A stretch of DNA of 64,000 nucleotides from Polaromonas hydrogenivorans (GCF_040105105.1 NZ_CP157676.1:62001-126000); one strand, 5' to 3'. Positions 55,496 through 64,000 are shown, counted from the first letter of the stretch. Notes: a model not told the origin generated them from the letters alone. Numbers and translations are program-made.

Positions 55496-56066
55496 CTACA
55501 ATCCTGGAGCCATCGGGATGACACTACGTAAAAAGGCTGCACCATTCATCTTGCCCATGTCATCCCGGAATTCGACATAGGTGAACTTGGAGACCCGATC
55601 AATGGCCAGAAACATGTTGAGCTTGTCCTCGGCCAGGCGCAGCTCGGCAATGTCGATGTGCACGTAGCCAATTTCGGTCGGCGCAAACTTTCCTTTGCCC
55701 GTCGTTTTGATATCGCTGGCTGACAAGCGGGAAATGCCATGCCGTAGCAAGCACCGATGCAGGCTTGAACGGCTGAGCTTCGGGATGCTCTCGCGCAAGC
55801 AGCCCATCATGTCATCCAAGGGCAAGCAGCGTTCTTCGCCTGAACTCCACAATAACTGCCTCGTCAGCGGGCGATAGCACCGTGCTTTTGGGCTTCGTCG
55901 GACCCATGGGCGCATCTGCAGTCGTGGTGCGTGTACGCCCCTTGGTGACAGTCGTGCGGCTCAGCCCGTAGCGCTTGGCTAAAACGCTTGTCTTTTCTTT
56001 CGACCTTTGGAGCTCGGCTCGAATTCGCGGTGTTGTTCGGGCGCTGCCGTGAAGCATGTTTGCCAT
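55496..56066 (-). pseudogene. IS481-family transposase remnant
   Basis: The N-terminal frame ('ARTTPRIRAELQRSKEKTSV', 'LAKRYGLSRTTVTKGRT', 'SPADEAVIVEFRRRTLL') is broken by a one-base shift near 55830. It continues as 'LSRSSLHRCLLRHGISRL', 'TEIGYVHIDIAELRLAEDKL', 'MFLAIDRVSKFTYVEF'. The rest of the catalytic domain is missing. It sits inside the iteron region between parB and the main array. Confidence 0.8.
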
Positions 56067-56308
56067 AACGCTTTTTCCTCCTCAATGGACAGAATAACGT
56101 CACGACTTTCCAGGACCATACACCTAAGCAGTCATGCCAACAGCGCCTCTATCGCTCTATAGTTCATAAGTGAGTAGGCTGTTTCTCCCGATTTTTGAAA
56201 TTCCCATCATTTCGCCACCTTGAGTGTATTTATTGATAAAACACATTGAAAACATTAATACAAATTAAAGGAGTCGAAATTCAGCATTCATGCGGGTTTG
56301 CGAAGAAT

Positions 56309-56540
56309 TGGGTGAGCTTTAGCAGGGACCAAGGTGAGCTTTTACAGGAACATAGGTGAGCTTTAATAGGGGCCAAACCGGATTTTGGTGAGCTTTAGCA
56401 GGGAGCATAGGTGAGTTGATACGGGGACCAAGGTGAGCTTTTTCAGGGAGCTTGAAATACTAGCCTGTGGATAACTTTTTTTCGTAAGTGAGCTTGCGCT
56501 GTGTACTGGCTAAAAGCTATGGTGAGGCTTTACAGGGACC
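56309..56540 (+). repeat. Iteron array, probable replication origin (oriV)
   Basis: Six tandem ~22-bp iterons of consensus AGGTGAGCTTTTNCAGGGAC from 56309 to 56451 (starts 56309, 56331, 56353, 56385, 56408, 56429). One further copy is at 56518-56540 and a degenerate one near 56485. They lie immediately upstream of a Rep_3 gene next to a DnaA box and an AT-rich stretch (56220-56280), the standard layout of an iteron plasmid origin. Confidence 0.88.
56466..56474 (-). promoter_or_regulatory. DnaA box
   Basis: TGTGGATAA, the exact complement of consensus TTATCCACA, just after the main iteron array and followed by a T-rich run. Confidence 0.75.
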
Positions 56541-56644
56541 TGAACTTGGAGAGACACATGGTTTTCCTGCACTTACCTCTGAAAAACTGAAATTGGAAAA
56601 AGGGTATCGCAAAGTCATCTGATACGCGCTATGCTACGTGCCTC

Positions 56645-56677
56645 TGCAAAGGTGAACTCGCCTGTTTCACCTTTGCA
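56645..56677. promoter_or_regulatory. Inverted repeat upstream of rep, probable Rep operator
   Basis: TGCAAAGGTGAA and its exact complement separated by nine bases, ending 29 bases before the rep ATG. Each arm contains AGGTGA, the iteron core, in opposite orientation, as in operators where Rep dimers repress their own gene. Confidence 0.7.
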
Positions 56678-56706
56678 TCATGGCGATGCGATAAAAGAGC
56701 TTTAAG

Positions 56707-58080
56707 ATGGCGACAAGAAAAAAAAGAGATTCAACCGGGAGAACTGCACCAGCAAGCGAAGTGGTCGATCCGAAAGAGTTTCGAAAGACCAACGAAACCA
56801 TCGGCTTGCGCGTGATGGAAGGGCGCTTGTCGCTTTTGACCCGAAAGGTATTCAACGTGATGATGTATCACGCGCAGCAATTGCGCGTCCCAGGTGACAA
56901 TGCGCCTATTGATACGCCAGCAGCTAAAAAGTATTTCTGGATACTCCTGTCTGACTTAGCTCGTGACGCCGCTTACGACAGCAAAGACACCGAGTATCTG
57001 AAGCAGCAACTCGATGAGCTTCAGAATATCAAGCTGCTCATGGAAAATGAGCGGCAGTGGACCAGCGAACGTCTGGTCGCTTCCGTCACGCTGGTCAATC
57101 CCCATGGCCTCAACAAGCATTCGGGTCAGGTATGGTTCGGATATGCCTTTCCGCCGGAAGTCCACGAACTGGTCATGGCCCCCGGCACATACACCCGGTT
57201 CAGCATTTTTTACCAAGGCCTGTTGCGCTCGGGTTCGGCCTTGGCCCTGTATGAGGTGTGCCGACGCTATGCCACCAATCCCTCGAAGGTCACCGCTTCG
57301 GAAACTTATGAGCACTGGTTCGGTGTCTTGACCGGCAATCCCGTCGCGCGTAACGCCGAGCCCACGCCCTACAAGTATTTCAAACGAGACGTCATTAAGC
57401 CGGCCATCGCGGAAATCAACACGCTCACCGACATCACCGTTGAGCTGATCGAGCACAAGAATGGCCGGCGCGTCGAGCGTCTGCAATTTCGGGTTGAACA
57501 GAATAAACAGCCGCAGCTTGGCTTTCCTTCTCAGCCCATCTTGGACATGGCGCTAATGGCACGGGTCGTGAAGTTCGGGTTCACGCAGTCGGATGCTTCA
57601 GACTTCCTCGCCCAGCACGGTGAGGAAAAGATCAGGGCGTGCGCAGCCTTCGTCGAGGCGCGCCTGGCGCAAAAGAACAGCGCTCAGCTTGAATCGCCAG
57701 CAGCCTATTTTCGATGGAGCCTCAAGGAGGGCAACGCCGCCGCGCAGGAGTTGGCGCAGCCGGCGCAATCTCCGCCAGCGCCGCTCAAGAGGAAGAGCGA
57801 AGGACCCACTGTGATGGAGCGATTTCTCTCCGCGCGGGCACAAGAGGCGATGACGGTCTACAAGGAGCTTGATGAAGTAGCCCGTAACACGGTGTTTGAA
57901 AGATTCAAACTATCGCATACGAATTTCAAGTCGCTCAAGCTGGAACGCGGTGTAGAGAGCCCCATGGTTCGCTCTTTGTTCACGCATTGGTATGCGAAAG
58001 ATCTCTGGGGAGAGCCAACGGCCCAGGGATTGGCCAACTATGTAGAGCAATTCGGCATGAACGGGCTGTCTTCGCATTAA
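56707..58080 (+). CDS. Rep_3-family plasmid replication initiator
   Basis: 457 residues. Two winged-helix Rep_3 domains: WH1 'LRVMEGRLSLLTRKVFNVMM' and 'YLKQQLDELQNIKLLMEN', WH2 'NPVARNAEPTPYKYFKRDVI' and 'DITVELIEHKNGRRVERLQF'. The C-terminal ~190 residues are an extension unlike the short RepA/Pi types. Binds the iterons to start replication and probably represses itself at the inverted repeat. Intact; it shows this window carries a self-replicating element. Confidence 0.9.
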   Translation: MATRKKRDSTGRTAPASEVVDPKEFRKTNETIGLRVMEGRLSLLTRKVFNVMMYHAQQLRVPGDNAPIDTPAAKKYFWILLSDLARDAAYDSKDTEYLKQQLDELQNIKLLMENERQWTSERLVASVTLVNPHGLNKHSGQVWFGYAFPPEVHELVMAPGTYTRFSIFYQGLLRSGSALALYEVCRRYATNPSKVTASETYEHWFGVLTGNPVARNAEPTPYKYFKRDVIKPAIAEINTLTDITVELIEHKNGRRVERLQFRVEQNKQPQLGFPSQPILDMALMARVVKFGFTQSDASDFLAQHGEEKIRACAAFVEARLAQKNSAQLESPAAYFRWSLKEGNAAAQELAQPAQSPPAPLKRKSEGPTVMERFLSARAQEAMTVYKELDEVARNTVFERFKLSHTNFKSLKLERGVESPMVRSLFTHWYAKDLWGEPTAQGLANYVEQFGMNGLSSH

Positions 58081-58177
58081 TCTGGATAAGGGTCGAAAAT
58101 TCAAGTACGCGCCACCCACAACTGAATCTCTGTTAGAGGAGCAGCTCAAGGAGGAGTAGCTCAGCGCTTTATGCCTA

Positions 58178-59358
58178 GTGTCGCGTCACGAGAAGTTTGA
58201 CGCGGACAATGGGGGATGGAACATTACAAAGTCACCTTGTCAGAGCAGGAAAGAGCCGAGTTGCAGGGCATCGCAGGCAAAGGCACGCACGCGGCGTCCA
58301 AGGTCATCAATGCCTTGATACTGCTCAACTGCGACCAAGCTGGGGAACGCACCGAGCGACCCCGCACTTGCGACATCGCAGCCATGCTGTGCGTGAGCGA
58401 GCGCAAGGTGGACCGGGTGAAAAAGAAGTTTGTCCTGGAAGGCCTGGATCCGACCCTGAACCGCCAGCCCTCCAAGTGCGAATACGACCTGAAGATCGAT
58501 GGCCGCCTGGAGGCGCAGCTGCTCGCCCTGAGCTGCTCGGCGCCACCCGAAGGCTGTGCTCGCTGGTCGCTGCGGCTGCTGGCCGACCGGCTGGTCGAGC
58601 TGGAGTATGTGGACAGCGTCTCGCACGAGACGGTGCGCCGGGCGCTGAAAAAAACGAACTCAAGCCCTGGAGGAAGGTCGGCTGGGTGATCGCGCCGCAA
58701 GCCAGCGCCGCCTTCGTGGCCGCCATGGAAAAGGTGCTGGACCTCTACAGCCGGCCCTACGATCCAAAGCACCCGGTGGTGTGCATGGATGAGACGCCCC
58801 GGCAACTGATTCGCGAGACCCGCGAGCCCATTGCCGCAGCTGCTGGCCGGCCCGAGCGCCATGACTACGAGTACGAACGCTGTGGCGTGTGCAACGTCTT
58901 CATGGCCAGCGAGCCGCTGGCCGGGCGGCGCCTGACCAAGGTCACCGAGCGCAGAACCAAACTGGACTGGGCTGTATTTGTGCAGGACATTGCTGCCAGC
59001 TACCCCGACGCCGAGCGCATCACGCTGGTCATGGACAACCTGAATACGCACACAGCGGGCTCACTGTACGAGGCGTTTGCCCCCGGGCAGGCCAAGGCGC
59101 TGTGGGACCGCTTCGAGTTCGTCTACACCCCGAAGCACGGCAGCTGGCTCAATATGGCGGAAATCGAGATCAACGTGCTCGTCAAGCAATGCCTGAGCCG
59201 GCGCATCGACAACATCGAGACCGTGCGCAGCGAGGTCGCTGCCTGGCAAGCTCGCCGCGACAACCTTCAGGCCAAAGTCAACTGGCAGTTCACGCGACCA
59301 AGGATGCCCGCGTCAAGCTCAAACGGCTTTACCCGACAACTACTTCGTGACGCGACAC
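58178..59358 (+). mobile_element. IS630-family element 3
   Basis: Ends CTAGTGTCGCGTCACGA (58175 on) and its inverted match at 59342-59360, bounded by TA. The right TA (59359-59360) is also the left TA of the next IS630 element. Confidence 0.82.
58216..59350 (+). CDS. IS630-family transposase, frameshifted
   Basis: The first frame gives the helix-turn-helix half ('TCDIAAMLCVSERKVDRVKK', 'DSVSHETVRRALKK'). After an A-run near 58650 the catalytic half follows: 'PVVCMDETPRQLIRETR', 'ITLVMDNLNTHTAGSLYE', 'TPKHGSWLNMAEIEINVL'. A second shift near 59290 is needed to reach the family C-terminus 'TKDARVKLKRLYP', which suggests decay as well as programmed slippage. Confidence 0.75.
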
Positions 59359-59360
59359 TA

Positions 59361-60182
59361 GTGGGTCAGTTGGCAACTTAATTGGAGCGAAAGTATCCAA
59401 CCGGCAAAGATGGACAGGAGCAAAGTCATGAGTCGATGCCCAAGACAGCCGTTACGACCGCTGACGGAACACGAGCGGCAAGCGCTGGAGACGACAGTGC
59501 GATCGGGCAGCGAGCGAGCCGATGTGGTGGCGCGGGCCAGAGAGGTGCTGGCCGTCACGTTGGGTGCAACCTACAAGGATGCCGCCGCTGGTGCGGGACG
59601 TCGATCCGCTGAGGGGGTCGCGAAGTTGGTGGCGCGCTTCAATCGGGATGGTCTGGCGGCGCTGGAGCCGCACGGTCGGGGTGGTCCCAAGCCGACCTAC
59701 GACGCGCAGGCGCGCGAGCGAATTCTGGCCGAAGCCCGGCGCACGCCCGATCCCGAGCACGATGGAACGGCGAGCTGGTCGTTGATGACGCTGCGCCGGG
59801 CCTTGCGCCGCGCGCCCGATGGCCTGCCGCATGTCAGCACCTACACGATTGGCCAGGTGCTGCATGCCTCAGGCTATCGCTGGCTGGCCTCGCGCACCTG
59901 GTGTGAAACCGGCCGGGCGGTGCGCAAGCGCCGCGCCGGCACGGTCAAGGTCACGGACCCGGATGCCGAGGCCAAAAAAAAATCTGATTGAGCGTGCGTA
60001 CCGCGAGGGCGAGCAGTTGGGCCTGGCGGTGTGGACGCAAGACGAGGCGGGGCCGTACCCGACCCGCCCCATGCCCGGGCAAAGCTGGGCCGAAGAGGGC
60101 CAGGCCCAGCGCCAACCCCATGAATATGTGCGTAACGGAACGGCCAAACTGCTGACTCTCTTTTGCCCGGGTAGCGGCCAGG
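59361..60182 (+). mobile_element. IS630-family element 4, right part lost
   Basis: Starts GTGGGTCAGTTGGCAACTTA directly at the TA of element 3 and is cut at 60183 by an IS6 end. A second left end of the same element is at 50638-50736. Confidence 0.8.
59428..60182 (+). pseudogene. IS630-family transposase, truncated
   Basis: First frame from ATG 59428 (AGGAG upstream): '[20 protein letters not shown]', '[20 protein letters not shown]'. After a run of nine A near 59974 the other frame gives '[20 protein letters not shown]' and '[19 protein letters not shown]'. The remaining catalytic residues are removed by the IS6 junction. Confidence 0.8.
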
Positions 60183-60370
60183 GGTTCTGTCGCGTTGCCA
60201 GTTGATAAACGTGTTTGGGGTAGGAACGGATGCCAGCTCCTCAAACGGGACGGATTTGTCCTGCCAATGCATAAAACTGGTCGGCAAAAGACAGCTCGAT
60301 ACAGCCTTCCAGCAGGAACTGACCTTTGCGGATCATGTGCATGAGTTCGATGCCGGCCAGGACATTTTTG
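60183..60370 (-). mobile_element. Partial IS6-family element
   Basis: 188 bp identical to the transposase 3' end of the other copies, starting GGTTCTGTCGCG. It is cut at GACATTTTTG where full copy 5 begins. The remaining 637 bp are not on the far side of copy 5, so insertion was followed by a deletion. Confidence 0.9.
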
Positions 60371-61195
60371 GGTTCTGTCGCATTGGCGGTCGTACCGCCT
60401 GCTCGTTTATGCTGAGTTCTTTTTTGCGACGGGTATGAAACGCGATGCTGGCAACCAAAGGGATGCGATTTTCAATTGACGTGATTCTGGTATGCATCCG
60501 TTGGTACGCGGCTTATCCGTTGAGTTACCGCCATCTCGAGGAAATGATGGAGGAACGCGGCGTGTTTGTCGACCATTCCTCGATCAATCGCTGGGCAATC
60601 CGGTTTCTGCCCTTGCTTGAGAAAGTGTTCCGCAAGCACAAGCGCGCGGTGGGCGGCAGCTGGCGGATGGACGAAACCTATATCAAGGTCAAGGGCGCCT
60701 GGAAATATCTCTACCGCGCGGTGGACAAGGAAGGCAAGACAGTCGACTTCCTGCTGACGGCCAGGCGCGACAAGGCCGCAGCCCTGCGGTTCTTTGAAAA
60801 AGCCATGAAGGCCAACGGTGTTCCCGAGAAGGTCACGATGGACAAGAGCGGCGCCAACAAGGCGGCCATGGATGAGATCAATGCCCGAGGTGAAACACCG
60901 GTCATCGTGCGACAAGTGAAGTACCTCAACAACATCGTGGAGCAGGACCATCGCGCTGTCAAACGGGTCACCAAACCGATGCTCAACTTCAAGTCATTTC
61001 GATCGGCCAAAAATGTCCTGGCCGGCATCGAACTCATGCACATGATCCGCAAAGGTCAGTTCCTGCTGGAAGGCTGTATCGAGCTGTCTTTTGCCGACCA
61101 GTTTTATGCATTGGCAGGACAAATCCGTCCCGTTTGAGGAGCTGGCATCCGTTCCTACCCCAAACACGTTTATCAACTGGCAACGCGACAGAACC
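60371..61195 (+). mobile_element. IS6-family element, copy 5
   Basis: 825 bp, inserted into another IS6 copy on its left and cutting an ssb-like gene on its right. Flanks CATTTTTG and ATTTCAAG, no duplication. Confidence 0.93.
60445..61137 (+). CDS. IS6-family transposase (copy 5)
   Basis: Complete 230-residue transposase, Ser variant ('MRFSIDV'). Confidence 0.92.
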   Translation: MLATKGMRFSIDVILVCIRWYAAYPLSYRHLEEMMEERGVFVDHSSINRWAIRFLPLLEKVFRKHKRAVGGSWRMDETYIKVKGAWKYLYRAVDKEGKTVDFLLTARRDKAAALRFFEKAMKANGVPEKVTMDKSGANKAAMDEINARGETPVIVRQVKYLNNIVEQDHRAVKRVTKPMLNFKSFRSAKNVLAGIELMHMIRKGQFLLEGCIELSFADQFYALAGQIRPV

Positions 61196-61245
61196 ATTTC
61201 AAGAGCCTGGCCGTGCAGCTTGCCCGATACCAGGGCTTCGATCAT
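61196..61245 (-). pseudogene. Start of an SSB-like gene, truncated by IS6
   Basis: Sixteen codons, 'MIEALVSGKLHGQALE', behind a strong GGAGG. They match the N-terminus of plasmid single-strand-binding-like proteins (MIEALVSG-L). The rest is replaced by IS6 copy 5. Confidence 0.5.
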
Positions 61246-61401
61246 TGACTCGCCTCCCCAGGGAAAGGATTTATGCCGCATGGGAGTTCCATGCGGCTCA
61301 TCGGAGGATAGCCCAAGGTGGCAAGCACTGGGCTGCGTGTCGTGACGTTTAGCGGCAAGGTCAGTCCGCCCTGAGGGTGCCCGCCAGGTAGCGCAGACGT
61401 A

Positions 61402-61558
61402 TCACCCCACCAAACACAACGCCACCGGGTCGCGGATCCACGTGGCCACGCCGGTGCCAAAAAATGTCGGCATCCTGCGTCCATACGGGGCAGCCCGGCA
61501 TCATGGCGCAGGCCAGAACAGACCAGTCATCCGCATCGTGCATGGCAATACTTCTAGA
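61402..61558 (-). pseudogene. PIN-domain (VapC-like) toxin, C-terminal remnant
   Basis: Reads 'MHDADDWSVLACAMMPGC' then 'PVWTQDADIF', the last two acidic motifs of PIN nucleases. After a one-base loss in a T-run it continues as 'GTGVATWIRDPVALCLVG' and a stop. The N-terminal half is missing. Confidence 0.65.
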
Positions 61559-61597
61559 GGGCTTGACGCTGCAAACCCGCATACAGATCAAATTCCA

Positions 61598-61700
61598 GTG
61601 AGTATTCCGGTCCAACGTGACTGCTGATTCCGGGATGATGAGCAACGTTGCGGCGAACGTGACCTCAGGGATTCCGGCAACGTGACCAGCAACTGTGTGG
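61598..61700. repeat. IS21-like end remnant
   Basis: Repeats of the form ATTCCGG-(N)-AACGTGAC ('GTATTCCGGTCCAACGTGAC', 'GATTCCGGCAACGTGACC'). The first 40 bases recur inverted at 20489-20532. No transposase gene attached. No gene is seen from 61700 to the HigB operator. Confidence 0.45.
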
Positions 61701-61877
61701 TCACGGGCCACCGGCACGGCGGTCTACGACGCCGATGCGGTGTTGCGCATAAATCAAACCCGCGTGGCGTGTAGCTTCGATGCTTTTTGCAAGGAGCGAC
61801 ATCCAAGTGGGGCGCATGTTTGCGGCCGCGACTTTACGCATCAGCAAGGAATCCTTATGCCTGCCGTTATAGAGAAA

Positions 61878-61908
61878 TAACGTTTGACGTTAATAACGTT
61901 AGGCGTTA
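61878..61908. promoter_or_regulatory. Direct repeats upstream of higBA, candidate operator
   Basis: Two copies of TAACGTTNGNCGTTA, itself a palindrome, start 16 bases apart (61878 and 61894), ending ten bases before the higB ATG. They overlap the only plausible promoter. Confidence 0.6.
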
Positions 61909-61918
61909 TTATTTGCTG

Positions 61919-62197
61919 ATGATTCGTTCATTCGTCTGCCCCGACACGCAAGCACTCTTTCAAGGCAAACGTGTCAAGCGCTGGGTGAACATCGAGCGGG
62001 CGGCGCTGCGAAAGCTCGAGCAATTGCAGGTGTCGGCACGGCTCGATGATCTGCGGATACCGCCGGGCAACCGGCTGGAGCTGCTCAGGGGCAACCGTGC
62101 CGGTCAGCACAGTATCCGGATCAATGACCAGTGGCGCGTTTGCTTTGTCTGGCAGGACGATGCAGCCCATGATGTCGAAATCGTTGACTACCACTGA
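61919..62197 (+). CDS. higB: HigB-type toxin
   Basis: 92 residues of the RelE superfamily, HigB type: 'VKRWVNIERAALRKLEQLQ', 'RIPPGNRLELLRGNRAGQHS', 'IRINDQWRVCFVWQD', ending 'VEIVDYH'. The RINDQWR block is diagnostic. Ribosome-dependent mRNA interferase (family knowledge). The antitoxin gene starts 13 bases downstream. Confidence 0.9.
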   Translation: MIRSFVCPDTQALFQGKRVKRWVNIERAALRKLEQLQVSARLDDLRIPPGNRLELLRGNRAGQHSIRINDQWRVCFVWQDDAAHDVEIVDYH

Positions 62198-62210
62198 AAG
62201 GAGCCTTGTG

Positions 62211-62516
62211 ATGCGTGAAGTCCTTCCCGTTCACCCCGGCGAAATGCTGGATGAAGAATTCTTGAAGCCCATGGGCCTGAGCAAGTACCGCCTGGCCAAG
62301 GAGATTGCCGTGCCTGCCCCGCGCATTGGCGAGATCGTCGCAGGTCATCGGTCAATCACGGCGGATACCGATCTGCGCCTGTGCCGGTTCTTTGGCCTGA
62401 GCGATGGCTGGTGGCTGGCGCTGCAGGCGCGGTATGACCTGGCCATGGCGCGCGAGAAGATCGCCGACAAGCTGGCGAACATTCACCGTTTTGAGCCTCA
62501 GGCAGAACACGCCTGA
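62211..62516 (+). CDS. higA: HigA-type antitoxin
   Basis: 101 residues, Xre-type helix-turn-helix with the HigA start 'VLPVHPGEMLDEEFLKPMGL', then 'KYRLAKEIAVPAPRIGEIVA' and 'TADTDLRLCRFFGLSDGWW'. AAGGAG seven bases before the ATG. Neutralises HigB and likely represses at 61878-61908. Confidence 0.92.
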   Translation: MREVLPVHPGEMLDEEFLKPMGLSKYRLAKEIAVPAPRIGEIVAGHRSITADTDLRLCRFFGLSDGWWLALQARYDLAMAREKIADKLANIHRFEPQAEHA

Positions 62517-63097
62517 CAGGCCAGCGGGGTGATCCAGGCAGGCCGCTGTAGCCGTGGGAAACGGCATCATTTTTGATCCGGTCAGCGTCAAGGATGAGGA
62601 CATCAGCAAGGAAATCCGGTTATGGCGGTGCGCAGGTGCTGATCACGGGCGAGCTGGGAAAAGCGCGCTGCTGGGTTATGACCAACATCCGGTTGAAAGA
62701 CTACCTGGCTTTGTTGCTCATGCTTGAACGCTGGCACCTCGGCTATGCAGCAGAGACCTCTATCCAAATCAAATTTATTGCATTTACAACAAACTCATCT
62801 CTGAATACTCCTTGGACGACCTGCCCCTCCCCGCCCCCGCTTGAGGCGAGAGAAGAAGATGAGGGAATAAAACCCCGGGCGGCTGCGCTCCTCAGAGGTC
62901 CCGGTGCATCGGCTTCAAAAGCTTGACCAGCGGATGCCTACCTCCTGGAAAACTTCTCCCGCCCCCGCCTTGAGGGGGAATGAGGAAAACCAAAGTCGGG
63001 CTTCGCTTTTCAAGAGGGGGTTGTTACGGGGCGGGAAGGCGTATGATTTGTTGGGTGGGTTTGTTGTAAATGCAATTTAGACAGGAAGGTGATCGCG
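62517..63097. other. No gene recognised; inverted-repeat-bounded segment
   Basis: 62777-62794 (ATTGCATTTACAACAAAC) and 63059-63076 are perfect 18-bp inverted repeats around a 264-base non-coding segment rich in CCCGCCCC runs. The second repeat ends 21 bases before the recombinase ATG. The left part (62517-62776) shows no gene. Confidence 0.5.
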
Positions 63098-64000
63098 ATG
63101 AGCGACGTGACTGCTTCGGACCCCGACGCGTTCTTTGCGTCCTGGCAGACCGCCCGGCTGGCGAGCAAAGCGTTAAAACCTATGGGCGCGGCCGGCTTTC
63201 AGCAGGTTGAATTGATCTGGCGCCACTGGCTGGCGTTTTGCACGGTGCAAGGCGTCGCCTGGGACGCTGCGCGCAGCGTCGACATCGCCCGGTTCTGTCA
63301 AACCATCGGCCCGCGCTCTTCCTTGAAGAAAACCTCGCCCGTCACGCGGCGGCGCTACTGGCGCGTGCTGCGCGACCTGTATGCGCATGCGCTGGTTATA
63401 GGTCTGGTTGCGGTCAATCCCGCCGAGGGCGCCCAGCCGCCGGCCACCGAGCGTGTGCCTTCGCTGGCGCTGCCTGGCCCCATGTGGACCGCGCTGCTCG
63501 AGGGCCTGTATGAACACTTTCCCGGCGGCGACGACTTCAAGGCCAGGCGCAACCGCCTGGCGCTGCTGCTCATGATGCGCGCGGCGCTCACCGTGCGCGA
63601 GATCATCGGCTTGACGCTCGATTGTGCCCAACCGGGCGCGGACTCGGCCGGCTCGTCTGCCGGATCGGCTGCTTTGTACACCCTGCGCGTGCGCAAGGTC
63701 GGCGGCGGGCACGAACGGGTGTTGCAGCTCGACCTGGAGACCAGCCGGGCCCTGCACGCCTGGCTCGAGGTGCGCCCGGTGGGCTTGCCTGCCCTGCATC
63801 CGGGCAGCCGCCTGGTCGTGGGCGACCGCATCGGGCGCGCCATTGCGCCCAACGGCCTGTACAACATCTGCCAGGCGCACCTGGCGCGCTGCCTGACCCA
63901 AGCCGGCTTGCTCGCCGAGCCTGCGCCCCACGCGACGCTCGATCCAGGCCTTCTAGCCCACATGGGGCCCAACACGCTGCGCAACACCTGCATCGCGCTG
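63098..64000 (+). CDS. Tyrosine recombinase / phage-type integrase (cut by window edge)
   Basis: 301 codons, open at the edge. N-terminal SAM-like core-binding domain ('IWRHWLAFCTVQGVAWDAAR', 'PVTRRRYWRVLRDLYAHAL'), then the catalytic domain with the first Arg in 'MRAALTVREIIGLTLDC' and the box II block 'MGPNTLRNTCIAL'. ATG with GGAAGG upstream. A glycine/serine insertion ('GADSAGSSAGSAAL') follows box I. The catalytic Tyr lies outside the window. Plasmid recombinases of this type resolve multimers or integrate elements; which one is not decidable here. Confidence 0.82.
   Translation, partial: MSDVTASDPDAFFASWQTARLASKALKPMGAAGFQQVELIWRHWLAFCTVQGVAWDAARSVDIARFCQTIGPRSSLKKTSPVTRRRYWRVLRDLYAHALVIGLVAVNPAEGAQPPATERVPSLALPGPMWTALLEGLYEHFPGGDDFKARRNRLALLLMMRAALTVREIIGLTLDCAQPGADSAGSSAGSAALYTLRVRKVGGGHERVLQLDLETSRALHAWLEVRPVGLPALHPGSRLVVGDRIGRAIAPNGLYNICQAHLARCLTQAGLLAEPAPHATLDPGLLAHMGPNTLRNTCIAL

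Noticed and set aside
56309..56540. Repeats at the origin as a CRISPR array
   Set aside because: The 22-bp units are contiguous with no unique spacers and lie before a Rep_3 gene; they are iterons.

Overview
The window looks like part of a large plasmid or megaplasmid from a Burkholderiales bacterium, most likely Comamonadaceae (Polaromonas-like). That assignment is inference from the high GC, the betaproteobacterial H-NS type, the gene families and the Rep_3/ParAB replicon; no rRNA or tRNA gene is present to confirm it. Intact metabolic operons alternate with dense insertion-sequence (IS) debris.

Region 1 (1-19,987) is nearly all on the minus strand. A biotin block reads carbonic anhydrase - bioA - remnant bioF - bioD - bioB - cytochrome P450 (cut by the window edge). 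Upstream of it lies a catabolic block: biotin carboxyl carrier, biotin carboxylase, a divergent OadA/PycB-type carboxyltransferase, a HAD hydrolase, an acetoacetyl-CoA-synthetase-like ligase, a UPF0261/Tm-1-like protein, a periplasmic binding protein, an outer-membrane MetA-type channel, LivHMGF and an amidohydrolase. A divergent IclR regulator sits next to a palindrome. My reading is a catabolic route in which an unknown ketone or keto acid is imported, carboxylated with biotin and bicarbonate and then activated with CoA. The neighbouring genes could supply the biotin and bicarbonate. The substrate is not known.

Region 2 (20-36 kb) holds a second periplasmic binding gene whose upstream region is a decayed copy of the iclR divergon, an H-NS protein, a hexad-repeat beta-helix protein, an Rnk-like protein and a large IS graveyard. 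The graveyard includes an IS3-family element inserted into a copy of itself inside an IS21 istA gene. It also includes two IS 3' halves joined back to back whose matching 5' halves lie 11 and 22 kb away.

Region 3 (35-42 kb) is a LysR-controlled dicarboxyl-CoA beta-oxidation (pim-like) operon: a bifunctional hydratase/dehydrogenase, a collapsed thiolase, two acyl-CoA dehydrogenases and an etfB truncated by an IS6-family element. Region 4 (42-51 kb) carries an unknown two-gene unit, a ferritin-like protein, and a porin / phosphate-binding-like protein / sensor kinase / truncated response regulator locus.

Region 5 (51.5-64 kb) is the replicon: a toxin-antitoxin pair, parA-parB with parS-like palindromes (one inside parB), iterons with a DnaA box, an operator-like inverted repeat and a Rep_3 initiator. 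IS630 elements, a HigBA pair and a tyrosine recombinase running off the edge follow. Five 825-bp IS6-family copies punctuate 26-61 kb, and two direct copies bracket the whole par/rep core.
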